This document shows positions 25,346 through 32,126 of a DNA stretch of 41,994 bases, in pieces (position 1 is the stretch's first letter; the number at the start of each line of letters is the position of its first letter). The stretch spans positions 1 to 41,994 of the IMG/VR virus record IMGVR_UViG_3300009149_000086, one strand, 5' to 3'. Source of the DNA: a virus. Under the pieces are notes generated by a model, which was given only the letters and a program-made list of their open reading frames with translations, had not been told where the DNA came from and made no database searches. Made by a program: the position numbers and the translations under genes.

Positions 25346-26109
25346 TGGCTAAGAAGACACAAGAAGAAATAGATAATCTAATCGCGGAATCAGCAAAGAG
25401 AATGATGGTTCTTACTGAGTACTCATTTATTGTGAACGAAGACGATGAAGATTTGGATACTGAAGAACCAGCACCAGAGGACGACCTAGGTGGCGATGAC
25501 GCTGCTCCTGAAGGTGAAGTAGATTTGAGTGGCGAAGTAGACGATGTTGAAGCTGACTTAGGTATCGCTGATGAACCAGCACCAGAAGGTGAAGAAGGAT
25601 TCGGTGATGAGGGTGGCTTTGGTGAAGAAATGCCAGCAGAGGAACCTTTACCAGCAGAACCTGTTGAGGACGAAGTGGAATTAGATGTTACCGATTTGGT
25701 AAACAGCACTGAAGAAGCTAAACTAACCGCAGATGAGACCAATGCTAGTGTAGCAAACCTAATCAACCAATTCAACGCATTACAAGGACAACTATCTAAG
25801 ATGGATGGTCTGAGTAAGAATATTGAAGCACTAGGTGGTAAGGTAACTGATTTGGAGCACGACATCGAAAGACGTAACCCAACACCAGAAGAGCAAATCG
25901 AGATGAGGTCTTTAGATTCATACCCGTACAACTTGAAATTGAGTGATTATTGGTTGGACAACGAAGATAAGTTGAAGATTCCGAACCAAACTATTGACGG
26001 GAAGGAAAAAGAATATGTTTTGACTAAGGATGAGGTTAACACCTACTCACCTAACGAGATTAAGAAGAGTTTCGGTGCAGACTACGATGAAGAGGATATC
26101 GAAAGCTAA
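25345..26109 (+). CDS. Highly acidic virion or scaffold-like protein
   Basis: A 254-aa protein. The first 30 residues form a helix with two L-x-E-type sites (NLIAES at 11-16, VLTEYS at 22-27), then a long Glu/Asp/Pro/Gly-rich low-complexity stretch (about 34-115) with repeated A-P-E-x-E and D-E-P-A-P elements. A coiled-coil segment follows (about 125-172, NLINQFNALQGQLSKMDGLS). Then comes a conserved-looking RRNPTPEEQIEMRSLDSYPY region (about 176-195) and a compact C-terminus. Acidic region plus coiled coil plus candidate protease sites would suit a scaffold or internal head protein, but this is inference. A strong terminator follows 23 nt after the stop. Confidence 0.7.
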   Translation: MAKKTQEEIDNLIAESAKRMMVLTEYSFIVNEDDEDLDTEEPAPEDDLGGDDAAPEGEVDLSGEVDDVEADLGIADEPAPEGEEGFGDEGGFGEEMPAEEPLPAEPVEDEVELDVTDLVNSTEEAKLTADETNASVANLINQFNALQGQLSKMDGLSKNIEALGGKVTDLEHDIERRNPTPEEQIEMRSLDSYPYNLKLSDYWLDNEDKLKIPNQTIDGKEKEYVLTKDEVNTYSPNEIKKSFGADYDEEDIES

Positions 26110-26132
26110 ATGTTCGATGTTATAAAAAAATT

Positions 26133-26159
26133 AAAAAGCGGGTTTTCCCGCTTTTTTTT
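26133..26159 (+). terminator. Rho-independent terminator after acidic protein gene
   Basis: A 10-bp stem AAAAAGCGGG / CCCGCTTTTT with loop TTTT and a T-run to 26159. It separates the 24-26 kb block from the gp32 promoter. Confidence 0.92.
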
Positions 26160-26168
26160 GTTAGGGGG

Positions 26169-26199
26169 TTGACAAAACGAAATTAATTGAGTATCTTTG
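26169..26199 (+). promoter_or_regulatory. Bacteroidetes-type promoter for gp32
   Basis: TTG (26169-26171), 20-nt spacer, TATCTTTG (26192-26199): a full match to the Bacteroidetes housekeeping consensus. It lies about 150 nt before the gp32 ATG and leaves a long A/T-rich leader. Confidence 0.85.
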
Positions 26200-26283
26200 T
26201 ACCAGTTAAGTTCGACACTAATAATGGATGAAATTAATTGAAAAAAAGTTGATATTTACTTGACTTTTTGGGTATTAAAACTA

Positions 26284-26291
26284 TATTTATA
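26284..26291 (+). promoter_or_regulatory. Late-promoter octamer TATTTATA before gp32
   Basis: Exact octamer 59 nt before the gp32 ATG, downstream of the host-type promoter. gp32 may therefore be made both early and late, as in T4. Confidence 0.5.
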
Positions 26292-26350
26292 ATAGTTCGA
26301 ACATAAACAATAAACAATGTACAAAAACATTAATAACGTACAAAAACAAC

Positions 26351-27286
26351 ATGGATAAACAATTAGAAGCACTCTTGTCTCAATATGAAGAGACAACAAA
26401 GCCAAGGTCAAACAACAAATACGACCTTAAAAATTATTTCACAACACATCTAGCAGACGGTATAAATTCAGGCGAGAAAAGGATTCGAATCATTCCAGCA
26501 CTTGAAGGTGAAAACACACCATTCGCAATCATGCATGGTCACCGTTTCAAATTAGATACATCTTGGAAAACATTCCCTTGCTTGAAGAATAACGATGAGC
26601 ATGAAGAATGTCCTTTCTGTGAAGCTAGAACAATCCTTTTGAAGACTGGTAAAGACACTGACAAGGAAAAGGCAAAGCAGTACAGTTCTCGTAAATTCTT
26701 CGTAACGAAAGTTATCGATAGAGACAACGAAGCTGATGGTCCTAAATTCTGGAGATTCGCTGAGAATTACAAGAAAGAAGGTACTTATGATAAAATCTAC
26801 AGCCTTTATAAGGCACTAAAGAGAGATATCGCAAATCCTGATACAGGTATGGACTTGATTGTCAACATCGCAAGAAACGACAAAGGATACCCAACTGTTC
26901 AAGGTGTAGTACCTTTGACTGAAGGTGTAATCAGTGAAAACGCTGAACTTAAAACAAGCTGGTTAGCTGATGCAAGGACATGGAGAGATGTTTACAGCGT
27001 TAGAACCTATGAGTATCTTGAAATCGTAGTAAGAGGTGGAATGCCGTACTACGACAAGGAGAACAACAAGTGGGTAGACAAGAATACTATGGAAGAGACA
27101 CCAGTGGCAAACAACACCGCTGGATTAGAGTCTGAACTATCCGTAGGTGGTAATACAAATGCTGATTTGGTTGTACCAACAGTAGAAGCGTCTCCAACAA
27201 CTGAAGTACCAGAAACAGTAGTGGCTCCTAGTACAACAACAGGTGAGCCGAAGGTTACCGTCAGCGATGACGACCTACCATTCTAA
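26351..27286 (+). CDS. 32: Single-stranded DNA-binding protein, T4 gp32-like
   Basis: A 311-aa protein (T4 gp32 is 301). It coats single strands during replication and recombination and organises the UvsX and helicase machinery. The zinc site is H64-x12-C77-x9-C87-x2-C90, the same spacing and numbering as the T4 protein. The surrounding aromatic/basic binding core (KRIRIIPA, FKLDTSWKTFPC, SRKFFVTKVID) is conserved. A Thr/Val/Pro-rich linker (about 245-300) leads to an acidic tip, SDDDLPF, which resembles the C-terminal tip of bacterial SSB (DDDIPF) used to bind partner proteins. It has a host-type promoter, a late motif and its own terminator, so it is probably a heavily expressed single-gene unit. 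Confidence 0.95.
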   Translation: MDKQLEALLSQYEETTKPRSNNKYDLKNYFTTHLADGINSGEKRIRIIPALEGENTPFAIMHGHRFKLDTSWKTFPCLKNNDEHEECPFCEARTILLKTGKDTDKEKAKQYSSRKFFVTKVIDRDNEADGPKFWRFAENYKKEGTYDKIYSLYKALKRDIANPDTGMDLIVNIARNDKGYPTVQGVVPLTEGVISENAELKTSWLADARTWRDVYSVRTYEYLEIVVRGGMPYYDKENNKWVDKNTMEETPVANNTAGLESELSVGGNTNADLVVPTVEASPTTEVPETVVAPSTTTGEPKVTVSDDDLPF

Positions 27287-27309
27287 TGGTAGTCACCTAA
27301 TAACTAAAG

Positions 27310-27338
27310 AAAGAGTGACTTAATTGTCACTCTTTTTT
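27310..27338 (+). terminator. Rho-independent terminator between gp32 and uvsX
   Basis: A 10-bp stem AAAGAGTGAC / GTCACTCTTT, loop TTAATT, T-run to 27338. Only 20 nt separate it from the uvsX ATG and no promoter is visible there, so uvsX may depend on read-through. Confidence 0.9.
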
Positions 27339-27358
27339 TCTCTAATAAACACAACACA

Positions 27359-28513
27359 ATGGCAACAAGACCCACAAAGAAAACAGCAGCAAAGAAACCA
27401 ACTAAGAAAAATCCTTATGACCCTACCACTTTTAAGAAAGAGATGGGAATTGACGAAACGTCACAGAAAATGAAGCCAATTACTTGGCTTAAGTTCTCAG
27501 ATGGATATAATAAAGCGTTGGGGGTTCCAGGAATTCCAATCGGGTTCGGGTCTCAATTTATTGGGTTTAGTGATACTGGTAAGTCTACCGCAATGTATGA
27601 GGCAGTAGTAGCCGCACAAAAGATTGGTACATTTCCAATTATTGTAGATACTGAAGGTAACTGGTCTTGGGATTATGCTAAGAGTGTTGGTATCGAGTTT
27701 GAAGAATTCGTTAACGATAGTGGGGATGAAGATGTTAGAGGAGATTTCCTTTTCTTCCAAGATTATGATTTGGTTTCCATGTATGAGAAATTCGATTATA
27801 AAGCAGGTAAGATGACTTCTAAGCCGTTGAGAACTGTTGCCGTTATTGAGGACGTTGCGAGACTATTCAATGAGTTTGCGGATAAGGTCCTATTAGGACA
27901 ATTGGAACGAGATGTATTATTCATCTGGGATTCAGTAGGAACGGTAGATTGTTTCGCAAGCGTTCAATCATTGGTCGGTAACAACCAATGGAATGCTGGT
28001 GTGATGAAGAGAGCTTTCCAATCGTTCTTCAAGAAGATTACAAGAACAAGGAGAATCGACTTCCCTTATAATATGAGTATTGCTTCGGTAAACAAAGTGT
28101 GGTTAGATAATTCTAACATGCACCCAATTGTGAAGCAAGCTGGTGGTGAGGCATGGAGATTCTACAACCGATTCATTGTGCATACTGGCGGTAAGACCAC
28201 CTCAAGTGCTGCAAGAAAGGAAGTGCAAGCAGATGGCCAAGTTATGAACTTTGGTGTTGAAACTGCAATCGAGGTAATCAAGAACCAAATCAATGGTCTT
28301 TCTAATAAGAAAGCTAAGATTTGTTCGACTCCTCATGGTTTCGTACATCCAGACGATTTGACTAAGTATAAGGCTGATAATAAAGCTTATTTCCAAAAGT
28401 TATTGGGAGTTGGTTCAGATGCTGAATTATCATTTACTACGATTGAGGCTACCGATAAGGACCCAGATTTCGAAGAGAATGATATGATTCAAATACAAGA
28501 CGAAGATGTTTAA
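27359..28513 (+). CDS. uvsX: UvsX recombinase (RecA family)
   Basis: A 384-aa strand-exchange ATPase (T4 UvsX 391 aa) that drives recombination-dependent replication and repair, loading onto gp32-covered DNA. Walker A is GFSDTGKST at 69-77. An acidic residue follows in IIVDTEGNWSWD (about 97-108), and the Walker B-type strand is VLFIWDSVG (about 181-190). The L1/L2 region and later strand (GEAWRFYNRFIVHTGG) are typical. The N-terminus is Lys/Thr-rich, and the C-terminus is acidic (DFEENDMIQIQDEDV). Start: ATG after AACACAACACA, no Shine-Dalgarno site. The gene lies directly after the gp32 terminator and 18 nt before the RNase H gene, the start of a replication operon. Confidence 0.95.
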   Translation: MATRPTKKTAAKKPTKKNPYDPTTFKKEMGIDETSQKMKPITWLKFSDGYNKALGVPGIPIGFGSQFIGFSDTGKSTAMYEAVVAAQKIGTFPIIVDTEGNWSWDYAKSVGIEFEEFVNDSGDEDVRGDFLFFQDYDLVSMYEKFDYKAGKMTSKPLRTVAVIEDVARLFNEFADKVLLGQLERDVLFIWDSVGTVDCFASVQSLVGNNQWNAGVMKRAFQSFFKKITRTRRIDFPYNMSIASVNKVWLDNSNMHPIVKQAGGEAWRFYNRFIVHTGGKTTSSAARKEVQADGQVMNFGVETAIEVIKNQINGLSNKKAKICSTPHGFVHPDDLTKYKADNKAYFQKLLGVGSDAELSFTTIEATDKDPDFEENDMIQIQDEDV

Positions 28514-28531
28514 TCCTTTAAAGATAATGCA

Positions 28532-29599
28532 GTGCGTAAATTGCCACCAAGAAATGGTGTAAAAGTTGAGAAACTAAACACTTTATTGATAGACGGGAAC
28601 GCTCTCTTTAAGAGAGGTTATCTCGGTAGTCCAGATGCTCTTAACAACAATGGTGACCACGTAGGTGGAATATACCAATTCGTTACAGTACTCAAGAAGT
28701 TATTATTGAAAGATGTATTCCATAAGGTCTATGTCTTTTGGGATGGTAATTTCAGCGGTAAACTGAGATGGGAGATATATAGCGATTATAAGATTGCTAG
28801 AGGTAAAGACTATGAAAATGGTACTGAGCCAGAGGATATAAATGAAAAGTATCAACAGTTCTTAGTTAAAGGATATCTTCACGACTTATCTATACGACAG
28901 TTAACAGACGAGGTTATCGAAGCCGATGATTTCATAGCGTTCTATTGCCTATCCAAACTAGATAATGAAGATATTACAATCTGCACTAGTGATAGGGATA
29001 TTTGTCAATTGATATCTGACGATATCAAGATATATCTTTGTGATAAGAAAGAGTATGTAACAACGAAGAATTATAATGACTATTTCAAACACTATTATAA
29101 GAATGTTGTTTTAATTAAGCAGATTGCTGGTGATGACTCAGATAGTATTGTGGGGATACAAGGTGTTAAAGAACCAACGTTGTTGAAACACTTCCCGATA
29201 CTGAAAGAGCGTGAATGTACGCTAGATGAGATATTGTTGGAAGCCCAACGACTTCAAGATGAGAGAAAGGCTGAAAAGAAGAAACCTCTTAAGGCTCTGA
29301 CGAACATTATAGAACGAGTTACGGTAGGCGTACAAGGAACTGCAATATATGAAGTGAATGACAGATTGGTTAATCTCACACAACCAATGTTAACTAAGAG
29401 TGGTATTGAGGACTTTCATACAATGTTGGAAGAACCTCTAAGTGAAGACAGAGATATTAAGAACGTCTACAAAATGATGGAAAGAGACGGAGTGGACCAA
29501 TTATTATCAGAGTATTATATGACGGATTACTTCCTTCCGTTCAAGAAATTGATAGATAGGGAGAATAGAATGACAAATAAACAACGAATAGAATCATGA
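28532..29599 (+). CDS. rnh: 5'-3' exonuclease / RNase H, T4 Rnh (FEN-1-like) family
   Basis: A 355-aa nuclease (T4 RNase H 305 aa) that removes RNA primers and adjacent DNA from lagging-strand fragments. Acidic metal-binding clusters in family order: LLIDGNALFKRGY (18-30), EADD (130-133), CTSDRDICQLI (about 151-161) and GDDSDSIVGIQGVK (about 200-213), the last being the helix-hairpin-helix entry. The start is GTG; no closer in-frame ATG precedes the first conserved strand, so GTG is accepted. A Lys-rich segment (about 245-255) may contact DNA. It ends with an ATGA overlap into the next gene, so translation is coupled within the replication operon. Confidence 0.88.
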   Translation: MRKLPPRNGVKVEKLNTLLIDGNALFKRGYLGSPDALNNNGDHVGGIYQFVTVLKKLLLKDVFHKVYVFWDGNFSGKLRWEIYSDYKIARGKDYENGTEPEDINEKYQQFLVKGYLHDLSIRQLTDEVIEADDFIAFYCLSKLDNEDITICTSDRDICQLISDDIKIYLCDKKEYVTTKNYNDYFKHYYKNVVLIKQIAGDDSDSIVGIQGVKEPTLLKHFPILKERECTLDEILLEAQRLQDERKAEKKKPLKALTNIIERVTVGVQGTAIYEVNDRLVNLTQPMLTKSGIEDFHTMLEEPLSEDRDIKNVYKMMERDGVDQLLSEYYMTDYFLPFKKLIDRENRMTNKQRIES

Positions 29600-30117
29600 A
29601 GAAAGAATATTACAATAGTAGAGACCGAAGAGACGAGGGTAAATTCGAATTCAAACTAACCATCAATGACCATATCATATGTCAGCGATACTTCCCTATC
29701 AATAATTACGATATGGAGGAGACATACGATGTTAAGGGTATGATGGATAGCCTAATGGGTATGCATAATAATGGTATGATGGGAAGTTTAGGTTTGATAC
29801 CTAACTACCTTAAGGAACGTTCGGTAGATTATCTATGGAAACACTATCGAGCATATGAGAAGCAAACTCCAGAGGATATTAATAGACAAGACATTTTCGA
29901 GAACGAAGATATCATAGGCTTCGAATTGAGATGTGATGGCCGACTAGTCGGCCAGAGTGCCTTTAGCGGTAACTTCTTCCCAACTAAGGTTAGATACGAT
30001 ATCAATATAAAAGGTAAAAATGACAGTAGGGGAAACGTTATTGTTAAGGGAATAATCCCAGAAATCTTCTCTGAGGTAAGAGGTTACATGTCAACTCCAA
30101 TAGAAGAGACTGTATGA
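29596..30117 (+). CDS. Unknown protein in the replication operon
   Basis: A 173-aa protein between RNase H and the helicase, overlapping both by ATGA. I do not recognise it. It begins with a charged strand region (KFEFKLTINDHIICQRYFPI). A Met/Gly-rich loop follows (MMDSLMGMHNNGMMGSLG, about 48-65), then a helix and a beta-rich C-terminal half (IIGFELRCDGRLVGQSAFSG, about 105-124). There is no catalytic or zinc motif. Coupling on both sides suggests a replication accessory role, for example a helicase loader (gp59 position in T4 is different), but sequence gives no support for a specific name. Confidence 0.7.
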   Translation: MKKEYYNSRDRRDEGKFEFKLTINDHIICQRYFPINNYDMEETYDVKGMMDSLMGMHNNGMMGSLGLIPNYLKERSVDYLWKHYRAYEKQTPEDINRQDIFENEDIIGFELRCDGRLVGQSAFSGNFFPTKVRYDINIKGKNDSRGNVIVKGIIPEIFSEVRGYMSTPIEETV

Positions 30118-31589
30118 GTACGAACCCAACAGACTTTGGATATCTAGATACGGATTTCCAAAGACGACTACTCAACCAAGTACTGGTCGATAGAAAGTAT
30201 GCGGAGGTCATCATTGAAATATTAGACCCGAACTATTTTAGTACGGAGCATCTAAGAAATGTGATGGTCGTAATCAAGAATGCTTATGAGAAGCATGAGG
30301 CTATACCAGACTTTGAAAGTCTTAAGGCTAGAGCATCGGCTAATATTAAGAGTGAGACCACACGTAAGTTCGCTCTTGCTGAAATAGGTAGAGTACAAGA
30401 GGCTAATCCTAACGATGCCCCTTGGGTTCAAGAGCAAGCATTGAAGTTCTGTAAACAACAAGAGCTTAGTAAGTCCGTACGAGAGATTCAGAGGATTATT
30501 GATGTAGGAGACTTAGATTCGTACGAAGAGTGCGTAGAAATCATCCAGAAGGCTTTACAAGCAGGTTCTAACGGTGATTTAGACATCTCTGTTACTTCTA
30601 ATGTAGAAGCGGTATTAGCAGACGACTTCCGTCAACCAGTACCAACAGGTATCAAAGGGTTGGATGACCTTATGAATGGTGGACTTGGACGAGCAGAACT
30701 TGGTATTATATTGGCACCATTTGGTGTGGGTAAAACTACTATGATTACTAAGATTGCTAACACAGCGATGGAGCAAGACCTAAATGTGTTACAAATCTTT
30801 TTCGAAGACCTACCAAAAGTTATACAGCGTAAGCACTATTCTTGTTGGACGGGATATGAACTAAACGACCTTCCTAATCATAAGGAAGAGATTATTGAAT
30901 TGGTCGCTAAGAAGGACGCTCAGAAGGGAGAAATCCGATTGGCCAAATTCTCTAGTGATGATACAACTATTCCTAAGATTCGTCAGTATATAAAGAAGAA
31001 GATTGCACAAGGTTTCCGACCTGATGTTATCCTATTGGATTACATTGACTGCGTACAGCCTAGTAAGACCTATGCTGATGCTAACGTAGCAGAAGGTTCT
31101 GTTATGCGACAGTTCGAGACTATGTTATCTGATTTCGATATCGTAGGATGGACCGCAATTCAAGGTAATAGAAGTTCAATCGGTGCTGAGGTAGTTCAGG
31201 CAGACCAAATGGCTGGCTCTATTAAGAAAGAAATGATTGGTCACTTCATTGTGAGTGTGGCTAAAACATTACCTCAGAAGGACAATGACACCGCAACACT
31301 TGCGATTCTTAAATCTAGATTCGGTAAGGACGGTATTACATTCCCTGACTGCACCTTTAATAATGCTACTATTCAAATTGATATTAGTGAAAGAAATGAC
31401 GTCCAAACGTTCATGGAACGACACGATGTTGAGGAGGCTAATCAGCAAGTAATGATTAATGCTGTATTAGATGAAGCTAACAAAAGAAGACAAGCTAGAG
31501 CAGAAAAAGAGGCTGCAAAGGAGGTGAATGTTGCATCTGAAAATAATACTGAAGAGGAAGTTACTGATACTGAGCAGGGTAAGTCGTAA
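30114..31589 (+). CDS. 41: Replicative DNA helicase, T4 gp41 / DnaB family
   Basis: A 491-aa hexameric helicase (T4 gp41 475 aa) that unwinds the fork and partners with primase. The helical N-domain spans about 1-165. The RecA-like motor begins VPTGIKGLDDLMNGGLGRAE, with Walker A APFGVGKTT at 201-209. Also present are IFFEDLPKVIQRK (motif 1a-like), Walker B DVILLDYIDCV (about 304-314) and WTAIQGNR (motif 3). It ends in a Glu/Lys/Thr-rich acidic tail. The start overlaps the previous gene (ATGA). A separate primase gene is not in the window. It is followed by the gp25 late gene after a 63-nt gap containing a TATTTATA motif. Confidence 0.92.
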   Translation: MSTNPTDFGYLDTDFQRRLLNQVLVDRKYAEVIIEILDPNYFSTEHLRNVMVVIKNAYEKHEAIPDFESLKARASANIKSETTRKFALAEIGRVQEANPNDAPWVQEQALKFCKQQELSKSVREIQRIIDVGDLDSYEECVEIIQKALQAGSNGDLDISVTSNVEAVLADDFRQPVPTGIKGLDDLMNGGLGRAELGIILAPFGVGKTTMITKIANTAMEQDLNVLQIFFEDLPKVIQRKHYSCWTGYELNDLPNHKEEIIELVAKKDAQKGEIRLAKFSSDDTTIPKIRQYIKKKIAQGFRPDVILLDYIDCVQPSKTYADANVAEGSVMRQFETMLSDFDIVGWTAIQGNRSSIGAEVVQADQMAGSIKKEMIGHFIVSVAKTLPQKDNDTATLAILKSRFGKDGITFPDCTFNNATIQIDISERNDVQTFMERHDVEEANQQVMINAVLDEANKRRQARAEKEAAKEVNVASENNTEEEVTDTEQGKS

Positions 31590-31626
31590 GTAGATAAATT
31601 ATTGGTCTTTTATTTGGCTAGCGGTA

Positions 31627-31634
31627 TATTTATA
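31627..31634 (+). promoter_or_regulatory. Late-promoter octamer TATTTATA before gp25
   Basis: Exact octamer 18 nt before the GTG start at 31653. It marks the switch from the replication block back to structural genes. Confidence 0.6.
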
Positions 31635-31652
31635 TTATGATAAACACTTACA

Positions 31653-32039
31653 GTGGCTCAAGGTAAATTCATAAATATAAATTATCCGTTTAAGGACAGT
31701 GTTGAGGGATTCTTCTTAGATTTAACTAAGACAGACTCTACTGCTATTAAAGCAGACCTAATGCACCTAATTCTTACAAGGAAAGGTCAAAGACTATACA
31801 TGCCAAATTTCGGCACGGACCTAATGTTATACATATTCGAGCCAAGTGACGCAAAAACTTTCTCTGAGATTAAGCTAGATATAAAGGAAACGGTAAAGAA
31901 ATATATTCCTAATCTGGTAATCGAAGACGTTATTGTAGAACAAGACCCTACTTCAGAGCATAGAGCTACTATACGGATTGACTACACTATAACGGATGAC
32001 GTTTTTGAAGAAAAAGACTTCGTGTTAATCAACTTATAA
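31653..32039 (+). CDS. 25: Baseplate wedge protein, T4 gp25 / GPW family
   Basis: A 128-aa wedge subunit (T4 gp25 132 aa) that sits where the sheath meets the baseplate and starts sheath assembly. The fold signature is clear: DLMHLILTRKGQRLYMPNFG (about 38-57) with the R.GQR...P.FG element, then LYIFEP, and a C-terminal strand-helix-strand set (IPNLVIEDVIVEQDP, ATIRIDYTI). The start is GTG, placed 18 nt after the late motif; no ATG lies near the conserved N-terminus. It is followed by the ribonucleotide reductase gene after an 87-nt gap. Confidence 0.9.
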   Translation: MAQGKFININYPFKDSVEGFFLDLTKTDSTAIKADLMHLILTRKGQRLYMPNFGTDLMLYIFEPSDAKTFSEIKLDIKETVKKYIPNLVIEDVIVEQDPTSEHRATIRIDYTITDDVFEEKDFVLINL

Positions 32040-32126
32040 TAAGCGTTTAAAGCGCATTTCTTGACAATATGAGCGAAAGCGGATACCATATTGTACGGGA
32101 TAATATTTTCTTTAAAAACAAAATTA

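Noticed and set aside
25314-25931. 205-aa minus-strand frame, Ser/Pro-rich
   Set aside because: It is the reverse image of the Glu/Asp/Pro-rich codons of the acidic protein gene at 25345-26109 and has no start context or family features.
32091-32126. N-terminal extension of the reductase from a TTG codon
   Set aside because: The ATG at 32127 after an A-rich leader is the normal type of start here, and the extension (YGIIFSLKTKL) is not like family N-termini.
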